Source of the DNA: Peronospora farinosa
Lineage: Eukaryota > Oomycota > Peronosporomycetes > Peronosporales > Peronosporaceae
DNA: 64,000 bases
Direction: 5' to 3'
NCBI GenBank assembly: GCA_947646735.1
Contig: CANTFK010000781.1
Coordinates: forward strand, 1-64,000
Position 1 is the stretch's first letter, and each line of letters opens with the position of its first letter. The translations under genes were made by a program, and so were the position numbers. The notes below the pieces were generated by a model. That model was not told where the DNA came from, did not search any database, and worked only from the letters and a program-made list of their open reading frames with translations. Below, piece after piece: positions 20,952 through 28,365 of the stretch.

Positions 20952-21878
20952 CTATGTCATCACCACACCTTCAAAGAGCATCACACGACTCTTGTTTAGC
21001 TCCTTGCACACTCTTTTCATGCTCTTCTCACCAATCATCGTTACATCGCTAATCTCCTGAATAGAGCGCTTTGCATTCGTGTAAGCTGCCACGAGGTAAA
21101 TCACAGAAGCCGCTACAGCAACAGGAGGCTGTCCACTAGACAATTCCAGACTGTCTGCCTTCTTTGCCACAGCATGTGCAATCATCTGTGTCTTATTTGG
21201 TAAACCAAGTCTCGAGCAAAAGCGTTGAACGTATTCCTCCGTCGTTGCTTGTTTAACCTCGAGATTCAAACGGCGCTGTAAAGTCATAAAGGACTTGCCA
21301 ATACGTCGCTTCGGGATGCCCGACGCGTCCTCAAATTCCTTGAACGACCGAGCATTCCCAGCCTTCCTGCACGCAATAAACAGCACTGCAACAGCCATAC
21401 TCTCTCGTTCAGGTCCTCGCATATTAATGCCTTGCTTCTCTGCTTCTGCGTATACGTCCAATGCAATCTCTACAATCTTTTTCGGTAACGATAAAAAGTC
21501 TGCAACTTCTTGTATACGCGTCATTGTACGCTGCATTCTCTTGACCTTGGCACTATCACCTGAAATATTAGGCCTCTTGTGTTGATGTCCCGACGAATTG
21601 TCCGTCCCCCCGCCGCTTTTCTTGGGGTCGACTAAATACGTCGATAAAGAGACACTATCGAGCCGCACGTCCGCGACGTCACCGACCCTGGATTTTGCAG
21701 CGGGGTCACCACCCCGATCATCATTAGCAAACGTTCGCCATTCGGGAGAATCATCTATTATGCGCTCACCGAGGATCATACCGCAGCTGCGACATACAAC
21801 GTCACCTGCACTAAAGTCCGTCACGACGTCCGCGCTTCCACACTCACGACAGTGGTCCGGCACGCACTCACCTCCCAT
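20952..21878 (-). CDS. GTF2B: General transcription factor TFIIB
   Basis: 308 residues, single exon. Zinc ribbon with C10/C13 and C29/C32 (CRECG...CRSCG), B-reader/linker containing ERIIDDSPEWRTF, then two cyclin-fold repeats (FLSLPKKIVEIALDVYAEAE, ACRKAGNARSFKEFEDASGI; then CSRLGLPNKTQMIAHAVAKK, VAASVIYLVAAYTNAKRSIQ). Length and domain order match canonical TFIIB rather than BRF1. It bridges TBP-promoter DNA and RNA polymerase II. Gene tail ends soon after the second cyclin fold, as usual. Confidence 0.96.
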   Translation of the reverse strand: MGGECVPDHCRECGSADVVTDFSAGDVVCRSCGMILGERIIDDSPEWRTFANDDRGGDPAAKSRVGDVADVRLDSVSLSTYLVDPKKSGGGTDNSSGHQHKRPNISGDSAKVKRMQRTMTRIQEVADFLSLPKKIVEIALDVYAEAEKQGINMRGPERESMAVAVLFIACRKAGNARSFKEFEDASGIPKRRIGKSFMTLQRRLNLEVKQATTEEYVQRFCSRLGLPNKTQMIAHAVAKKADSLELSSGQPPVAVAASVIYLVAAYTNAKRSIQEISDVTMIGEKSMKRVCKELNKSRVMLFEGVVMT

Positions 21879-22181
21879 GACTGGTTGCTGTTACTTCACG
21901 AGCTTATAGAGCTTGTGAAATCGAAGATGCAATGGAGAGAGAGACGGAAGGCGTATATATATATGGCTTCACTTTGTTGGAAACTATTGTGATCCATTCA
22001 AAACTAGTATTGCATTTTTATCGAAAGTAATTCACGTACTGTACATCAAACATGTGTTCGATTCAAAACTAGTGTGGACACACCAAATGTATTAGCCCTC
22101 CAAAGTGTTGCAATCAATGCAGCACACACATAGAGTCCATGTCGTCGTGTCTCCTTCCCTTCGTGTATCTTCATTCTCTTT
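21879..22181. other. Spacer upstream of TFIIB
   Basis: Presumptive TFIIB promoter and DPM3 3' flank; a short alternating TA run at about 21955-21962. The sequence ttcaaaactagt occurs twice (around 22000 and 22060); significance unknown. Confidence 0.4.
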
Positions 22182-22460
22182 TCAAAACTTGAACCCCTTC
22201 TTGACAAGATCAGCTTTTGCTTCAATTACGTGACAGTCGAGCTCTTTGGCAGCTTCAGGGAAGTCTTGCACCGCCATAACCGACAGCACAATCACCACCA
22301 ACGAGTACACACCAAAGGATCCAATCGCGTACACGGGAAGTCCCTTCACTACATGAAGAACAATCTGATTTTGTACATTATCAGACACATACCACACAAG
22401 TAGCAGCCACAGTGTGACCAGCACAACGAAGGCACGGAGCCACTTCTGATACTTGAGCAT
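22182..22460 (-). CDS. DPM3: Dolichol-phosphate mannosyltransferase subunit 3
   Basis: 92 residues, single exon, the normal size for DPM3. Two N-terminal membrane helices (RAFVVLVTLWLLLVWYVSD and LPVYAIGSFGVYSLVVIVLS) followed by the family signature DFPEAAKELDCHVIEAKADL and VKKGFKF. It anchors the catalytic DPM1 subunit to the ER membrane for Dol-P-Man synthesis, the mannose donor for N-glycans, GPI anchors and O-mannose. Divergent from the transposase-derived gene at 22612. Confidence 0.94.
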   Translation of the reverse strand: MLKYQKWLRAFVVLVTLWLLLVWYVSDNVQNQIVLHVVKGLPVYAIGSFGVYSLVVIVLSVMAVQDFPEAAKELDCHVIEAKADLVKKGFKF

Positions 22461-22611
22461 ATTGACTAAATTTATTCTATTTGATTGAATGAAAATTCAT
22501 ATTTTCTTACCAATTTAACGACAATGATTGGATAGAAAGATAAATACAGAGTCCTGATTGGTACAAAATTGACTATGACGTTCATTTTTCAATATTGCTT
22601 TATTCTTCACC
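22461..22611. promoter_or_regulatory. Divergent promoter with CCAAT boxes and oomycete Inr-like element
   Basis: 151 bp between opposed ATGs. ATTGG (CCAAT complement) at 22527-22531 and 22557-22561, then GTTCATTTTTCAATATT at 22580-22596, a good match to the oomycete Inr/FPR consensus (GCTCATTYYNCAWTTT). It lies 16 bp before the ATG of the plus-strand gene. Confidence 0.55.
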
Positions 22612-24030
22612 ATGAAGAGCTCCTCGTTCTTACCAGCACCTCATCTTGAAGATGCTACTAACGCAATGGAAGCGATTGGTATCGAAGAAACAGTACAAGT
22701 TCGACGTAAGCCCAATATGACGGACAATGAACGACTTCTTATGGCCGATTTCCTGCTTAAACATAGCCAGGGTGAATCTCGATTACCCCGAGCAATCATT
22801 GCTGCAGCTGCAGATAAATTTCAAGTGCATCGCAATACGGTTTCACGTATCTGGAACCTAATGAAAGTGTCACTAGATGTTGGTGCATCCACTGATGTTG
22901 TACTCAAGCAAGTGTTGTCTAGAAAGCGTGGTAATTGTGGTCGCAAGAAGAAAGACTATTCAGCTGCACTGGAACGAGTCAAGCAGCTGCCTTTGAACCA
23001 GCGTGGCTCATTGCGAGCTTTATCTTCAGCTTTAGGTGTTCCACGTACGACACTCTTTCGTCTGCTTCGTAATGAGGGAACGAATAATAGCATCAGTGCG
23101 ACTGATCATCAAGAAACGAGCTTGGAACTCAAGCCAACGATTGCCAACTCTATCAAAGCAGCACTGTCGGATAAGAATAAGAAGGAACGACTGCAGTTTT
23201 GCTGCAGTAAAATGCAGCCAAATGGGGTGTTTGATAACATGTTCAACATGGTGCATATTAATACCAAATGGTGCTCGTTACCGGGCAATCGCGACGCGAA
23301 GAAGAAGAAAATCATGTTCTTAATCGCTGTCGCTCGACCGCAATGGGATGCAGAGAAGCAGCAACAATTTGATGGAAAACTTGGTGTATGGCCGTTTGTG
23401 GTGGCTGAACCACCCTTACCACTTGGAACGTATACTGAGGCCAATGCGCTCAGTGTAGATCCATCACGAATCAGTCGTGTGTTTCGTGTGCTAGAGACAA
23501 TCACGAAGAGGGAGATTCAAGCAATGATTACAACCTCTGTCATCCCGGCGATCAAGCTAAAGTTGCCAAGCTCTTTGCGCCGCGTACCGGTGTTGATCCA
23601 GATGGATAATCAGCAAGTGCGACTGACAGCTGACGACCCGATTGTAGCAGAACATGGCAGCACTGGTGGCTGGAACATTCGAGTGCAATATCAACCAGCT
23701 TACAGCCCTGAGCTGGTGGTACTAAATCATGGCTTCTTAAAGAGCATATATCCTGAAATGATTCCACCACAACTTCGTTGCCCGCAACTCCCTCTTGTTG
23801 AAGAACTCATTGCTGGAGTAGAGCGCACGTTTGCTGCATTACCCAAACGACAGATTAATGACGCCTTTTTGACGTTGCAGAAGACAATGGAGTGTATAAT
23901 GCTAGCTGGTGGTTCCAATGACTTTGAGTCACAAGAAGGTGCGACCAAGAAGAGTTTGCAGAATGACGGCAGTCTGCCCGTGAGTGTATTATGCAAACGC
24001 GAAGCTTTGTTGTGTGTCAATCCATTTTGA
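22612..24030 (+). CDS. Tc1/mariner-type transposase-derived protein, copy 1 (catalytic residues altered)
   Basis: 472 residues, one exon, no stops. The N-terminal third is a double helix-turn-helix DNA-binding region (MADFLLKHSQ... RNTVSRIWNLMK and RGSLRALSSALGVPRTTLFR), followed by a DDE domain with recognisable motifs: VHINTKW (about residues 214-220), VLIQMDNQQ, and YSPELVVLNHGFLKSI. In active relatives the first motif is typically DEKW; here the Asp is Asn217. The second Asp is kept (D332), the third is Asn372. No catalysis is therefore expected. I see no terminal inverted repeats abutting it. A host-like promoter precedes it. Likely a domesticated or decayed-but-intact transposase acting, if at all, as a DNA-binding protein. 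Confidence 0.8.
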   Translation: MKSSSFLPAPHLEDATNAMEAIGIEETVQVRRKPNMTDNERLLMADFLLKHSQGESRLPRAIIAAAADKFQVHRNTVSRIWNLMKVSLDVGASTDVVLKQVLSRKRGNCGRKKKDYSAALERVKQLPLNQRGSLRALSSALGVPRTTLFRLLRNEGTNNSISATDHQETSLELKPTIANSIKAALSDKNKKERLQFCCSKMQPNGVFDNMFNMVHINTKWCSLPGNRDAKKKKIMFLIAVARPQWDAEKQQQFDGKLGVWPFVVAEPPLPLGTYTEANALSVDPSRISRVFRVLETITKREIQAMITTSVIPAIKLKLPSSLRRVPVLIQMDNQQVRLTADDPIVAEHGSTGGWNIRVQYQPAYSPELVVLNHGFLKSIYPEMIPPQLRCPQLPLVEELIAGVERTFAALPKRQINDAFLTLQKTMECIMLAGGSNDFESQEGATKKSLQNDGSLPVSVLCKREALLCVNPF

Positions 24031-24288
24031 AAGGCCTTTGTCAGAAGAATATCTACACTCTTGTCCTGTTACAAGAGCTCATTACTACCGATTGAATGCA
24101 ATAAATGCATTGAAAGTAGTTATTAGTCTTCAGTTTGGCCAGGTATAATACATGATTGACAAGGACATGATGTTGAAGTTAGAGCGTGTGCACCACACAA
24201 AAGAGACAGAATACAATGACCTTTATTAGCCAATAAGAATGTTCAAGTGAGATTGCGTTCAGCTCAAACTGTCTCGTCCACGAAAAAA

Positions 24289-25713
24289 ATGAGCATGAAC
24301 GCACATCCGTCGAGTCTTGTTCCATCTTCAGAGCCGATTCCAGAGGTTCTTGTCGCTGTGGCAGATGATCCAATCATTGAAGAAGATTCGCTAGCTTTTT
24401 CTGTCTCTTCTGATAAAAAAACGAGCGCGTGGAAGGAACGAGGGAGCAAGAATTTAACGTATGAAGAACGTCGTTCGATGCTCGATTTTCTGTTAAAGCG
24501 ACGCGTTGACGGCACGTCAAAGCTCGTGCGTCACGCTGTCACAGATGCTGCAACTAAGTTCTGTGTGGATCGTCGCACTGTCTCAAGACTATGGAAACGA
24601 GCGTTACAAAGTCTTGAAAATGGAGACGAAGTGTGTGATGTGGCATCACGAAAAATTGGACGTCGTGGTCGTCGGAAACGTGATTGGTCCGTGGAATTGG
24701 AGCGTGTAAAGGAGATTCCATTGGCTCAACGAGGATCGATTCGTGCGCTGGCTACGGCTGTTGGAATTCCCAAGACAACACTCTATGAGTTGTTGAAAGA
24801 GGACGGAGGTCCTACTATTAACTCGATCAAGCCGTCACTTACAGACAAGAATAAGCTCGAACGACTTCGATATTGTGCTAATAAAGTGCGATCCAATGGG
24901 CTTTTTGATGATATGTACAATGTTGTGCATATTAATATGAAGTGGTTTTCACTTCCTAAAGACAAGAAGACAAAGGTGATGTTCATGGCTGCAGTGGCGA
25001 GGCCACAATGGGATCCGCAGAAGACAGAGTATTTTGATGGCAAGATTGGCACGTGGCCATTTGTACGGGAAGAATTACAGGTTGTCGATGCAGATATGAA
25101 GTTTCCACAGGAAAGACTAGAGCAGACATTCGTTGCGTTAGAGACAGTGACGAAAGATGATGTCCAACGGATGATCACGGAATTGATTATCCCGGCTATT
25201 CGGCTGAGAATGCCGGTGCACCTTATGCATGGCCCTATTTATATCCAGCAAGATAGCGCCAAGATTCGATGCTCTAGTGATACGATGTTTGCTGAAGAAG
25301 GACGAAAGGAAGGCTGGAATATTCAAATGCAAAACCTGCCGCCGTATTCCCCGGACTTCGCCGTCATGGATAGCACCCTTTTCAAGCTGATCCAGGCTGC
25401 AATGAAAACATTTCCTCCTTCTTCCCATGCGGCAACGGTGTCTGGTCTCACGGTATTGATGTCTAATGTAGAGCAAGGGTTTGTTTTGCTGACGAAAGAT
25501 CAAATTAACGACGCGTTTCTTTCGTTACAAAAGGCTATGGAATGTACGATGCGAGTTCAAGGCTCCAATACGTACGAGCTCGGCCCCACCAGCAAGGAAC
25601 AGCTCCAACTGGAGGGTAGTCTACCTGTGAGCATATTGTGCGACCCTGATGCAATGTTAGCGTGTAGAGCCGTGCTCGATCACGTAACCGAGGAAACCCT
25701 CGAAACAATGTAG
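24289..25713 (+). CDS. Tc1/mariner-type transposase-derived protein, copy 2 (first catalytic Asp lost)
   Basis: 474 residues from ATG 24289, one exon, 258 bp after copy 1 and in the same direction. Same architecture: HTH blocks (MLDFLLKRRVDGTSKLVRHA, RRTVSRLWKR, RGSIRALATAVGIPKTTLYE), VHINMKW with Asn216 in place of the first Asp, YIQQDSAKI with D322 kept, and YSPDFAVMDSTLF with D361 kept. Shared C-terminal blocks QINDAF.SLQKAMEC and GSLPVSILC align with copy 1, so the two are ancient tandem paralogues, moderately similar only. Retention of full-length frames alongside the same Asp-to-Asn change argues for selected non-catalytic function. Confidence 0.8.
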   Translation: MSMNAHPSSLVPSSEPIPEVLVAVADDPIIEEDSLAFSVSSDKKTSAWKERGSKNLTYEERRSMLDFLLKRRVDGTSKLVRHAVTDAATKFCVDRRTVSRLWKRALQSLENGDEVCDVASRKIGRRGRRKRDWSVELERVKEIPLAQRGSIRALATAVGIPKTTLYELLKEDGGPTINSIKPSLTDKNKLERLRYCANKVRSNGLFDDMYNVVHINMKWFSLPKDKKTKVMFMAAVARPQWDPQKTEYFDGKIGTWPFVREELQVVDADMKFPQERLEQTFVALETVTKDDVQRMITELIIPAIRLRMPVHLMHGPIYIQQDSAKIRCSSDTMFAEEGRKEGWNIQMQNLPPYSPDFAVMDSTLFKLIQAAMKTFPPSSHAATVSGLTVLMSNVEQGFVLLTKDQINDAFLSLQKAMECTMRVQGSNTYELGPTSKEQLQLEGSLPVSILCDPDAMLACRAVLDHVTEETLETM

Positions 25714-25902
25714 AAGAGCAGTGGCATGCCCAACGCTTACCAAATGCTTTGAAGTACGATGTGTTCTATCATTGTTTGGTGTCATGGCTAAATAGAACGA
25801 TGCAAGGTGGCTCGTTAGCAATACTTGCGGATCATCAATGAATCATTCAATCAGTTTCTGCTACTGCCCGTCGAGCACTCTAGTACCGTTATCACTCGTG
25901 CC

Positions 25903-28221
25903 TTAAGCAACAAAAGGCGCACCAAGACTCCATGCAATGAAAGCAAACACCTCGGACGTCTCCTCGATGATCTTGGTGGTAGGTTTACCAGCTCCATGGC
26001 CGGACTTCGTGTCAATTCGGATGAGCAAGGGGTTCGTCTGCATTTCCGAGCTACCGAGCTGGTGCTGCAGCTCCGCAATAAGCTTGTATGAATGCAGGGG
26101 CACAACTCGGTCGTCATGATCACCGGTAGTCAAAAGCACTGACGGAAAACCTCCACGCTCTGCAAGCTTTTGCATGATCGGGCTATCAGCATGAGGAACG
26201 TTGTGAACCGGCGAGTACTGCCGAATATAGTCAAAGTCGTCTGCCACGTCCGGATCACCGTATTCCGTGCGCCACGCGTGCCCAATGGTAAACTTGTGGA
26301 AACGCAGCATGTCCATAACACCCACTGCACCAACCATACAACGATAGAGATCGGGGCGCTGGTTGCTGGCAGCCGCCACCAGCAGACCACCGTTAGAGCC
26401 GCCATGGATAGCAATCTTTTCTGAATTCGTGTAGCCTTCCTCAATAAGGTATTCGGCAGCACTGTGGAAATCATCGAACACATTCTGCTTCTTGTGCAGC
26501 ATACCATCTTGGTGCCATTGCTCGCCGTACTCGCCACCACCGCGTAGGTTAGGCAGCGCCAGCATGCCATTAAAGTGCTGGACGAAAACAAGTCGCGAGA
26601 CGCTAAAAGCCGGTGTCAGGGAGATGTTGAAGCCACCGTACCCGTAGAGGTACACTGGCAATTCACCATTCTTTGGCGCGTTCTTACGTTTCACAAGAAA
26701 CATCGGAATCTTCGTACCATCCTTGGATGAGTAAAACACTTGCTTTGCCTCAAACTGACTCGGGTCAAAGCCCTTTACTTTCGTCTCACGAAACAGTTCA
26801 GCATCAGGCGCCATTCCTGAAGTTGTTCCTGTCTTCGAAAGATCGATGCGGAAGATAGACCCCGGGTACAGGAACGAGATGAAGTGGTAAAACAGCTCCG
26901 ACTCTGTGCGCTTGCTGGCGACTCCAACAGTGCCGATACTGGGCAACGGAATCTCGTACTGGAATACACCATCAAGGTTGTACACGTGCAATTCATTGTG
27001 CACGTCCTTAACAAGCTGCACGACGAGCAGGTTTGGCGCAGCAGGATGCACGCCTTCAATCACGATAGCATCCGGCTGTTCAGGAATTACCTCTTCCCAC
27101 ACAGGAACAGCATTACCGTCGCCCAACTTGGTACGTACGACACGTTCGCGAGGAGCATCAACATTAGTCTTGAAGTAATAGTAATCACCATCATTCAGAA
27201 TGTACGAGTACGCTGCATCCATATTATCGACAAGTTTCGTCACTGGAATCGTCGAGTCTTTTGGTCCTTTTAAAAAAGTCTCAAAGTCACTCAAATCTGC
27301 GACATGAAGCATATTGGCATTTTTGCATCCATCTTGCACGTACAAGAGCAACTTCTTGCCATCATCCGAGACCTCTGCACTAACATTAAACGTCGGTTCA
27401 CTTGGGTAGGCATACACTAGTTTATCCTGACTTTGTGAGGTATGCAATGTGTGGTACCACAGCTGATGATTCATATTCGACTCTGTCTCCGTTCCTCTCT
27501 TTAAATCTTCATCCTCATGACATTGCTCACTTTTCATGGTCTCTGGAGGTGGATATCGGGAGTAAAAAAAGCCCTGATCATCATGAGTCCATGCAATTGT
27601 CGAAAATTTCACCCACTCGATTGTATCCTCCAGCATCTGATTCTTATCATGTACAGCCATGATTTTAATTGTCTGCCAGTCTGATCCACCACGTGAGATC
27701 CCATGGGCAAAAAAGAGCCGTCCATCGTGCAGTTTTGACTCGGAAAAAGCACGACTAGAGAGCGCTGCGGTCCCGTCTGCAGCCAACAGGTTTGGATCCA
27801 ATAAAACACGTGGTTCACCTTGTAAATCATCCTGAATGTACAAAACACTTTGGTTCTGAAGACCATCATTCTTTGAAAAAACATATTTGTCTCCGTGCTT
27901 GTGAGGGGCCGAGAATTTTTCGTAATTAAAGAGTTCCGTCATCCGTGCTTTGGTTTCCGTCAAAAATGGAATTTCATGGTCAAAAATACGCTGGGTGACG
28001 TCATTTTGGTGCGTGATAAACTCACGCGTCTTGGACGAGTCGGGATCTTCAAGATATCGATACGGATCGACGACTTGGACGCCATGAAGATGCTCAACGA
28101 GGTGCTCGCGACGGACGGAAGGATACGTTAGTTTCTTGAGGGTTTGCATCATTGAAAAAGATCTTTTAGAAATGAAGGAAGGAATGTTTGAAGGAGGTTT
28201 ACAATTACAAAGATGAAACAT
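25903..28221 (-). CDS. PREP: Prolyl oligopeptidase, family S9A
   Basis: 772 residues, single exon. The core matches PREP from about residue 30 (VVDPYRYLEDPDSSKTREFI). Seven-bladed propeller region, then alpha/beta-hydrolase domain with nucleophile Ser in HGGSNGGLL, Asp in TTGDHDDRVVPLHSYK and His in KSGHGAGKPT. Cleaves short peptides after proline, usually cytosolic. The first ATG (28221) adds 23 residues (MFHLCNCKPP...KRSFS) before MMQTLKK at 28152; this could be a weak organelle-targeting extension or a leader, so the start is uncertain. Divergent from RBBP5 with only 144 bp between first ATGs. Confidence 0.95.
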   Translation of the reverse strand: MFHLCNCKPPSNIPSFISKRSFSMMQTLKKLTYPSVRREHLVEHLHGVQVVDPYRYLEDPDSSKTREFITHQNDVTQRIFDHEIPFLTETKARMTELFNYEKFSAPHKHGDKYVFSKNDGLQNQSVLYIQDDLQGEPRVLLDPNLLAADGTAALSSRAFSESKLHDGRLFFAHGISRGGSDWQTIKIMAVHDKNQMLEDTIEWVKFSTIAWTHDDQGFFYSRYPPPETMKSEQCHEDEDLKRGTETESNMNHQLWYHTLHTSQSQDKLVYAYPSEPTFNVSAEVSDDGKKLLLYVQDGCKNANMLHVADLSDFETFLKGPKDSTIPVTKLVDNMDAAYSYILNDGDYYYFKTNVDAPRERVVRTKLGDGNAVPVWEEVIPEQPDAIVIEGVHPAAPNLLVVQLVKDVHNELHVYNLDGVFQYEIPLPSIGTVGVASKRTESELFYHFISFLYPGSIFRIDLSKTGTTSGMAPDAELFRETKVKGFDPSQFEAKQVFYSSKDGTKIPMFLVKRKNAPKNGELPVYLYGYGGFNISLTPAFSVSRLVFVQHFNGMLALPNLRGGGEYGEQWHQDGMLHKKQNVFDDFHSAAEYLIEEGYTNSEKIAIHGGSNGGLLVAAASNQRPDLYRCMVGAVGVMDMLRFHKFTIGHAWRTEYGDPDVADDFDYIRQYSPVHNVPHADSPIMQKLAERGGFPSVLLTTGDHDDRVVPLHSYKLIAELQHQLGSSEMQTNPLLIRIDTKSGHGAGKPTTKIIEETSEVFAFIAWSLGAPFVA

Positions 28222-28365
28222 TCACTCCTGATTTTGTTTTATTTTGCTAAAATATAGCTTAAATATATTTTTGACATTAATTTAAAGCGAAAAGTTTGTG
28301 GAATCTTCTAAATAAATGTCAAAAATATATCTTGACATTGCCCTTTTTGACAGTCCTTTTTGACG
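28222..28365. promoter_or_regulatory. Divergent promoter PREP / RBBP5 with four TTTTTGAC motifs
   Basis: 144 bp. TTTTTGACA at 28268-28276, its complement TGTCAAAAA at 28317-28325, TTTTTGACA at 28344-28352, and TTTTTGACG at 28357-28365 directly before the RBBP5 ATG. Confidence 0.5.
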
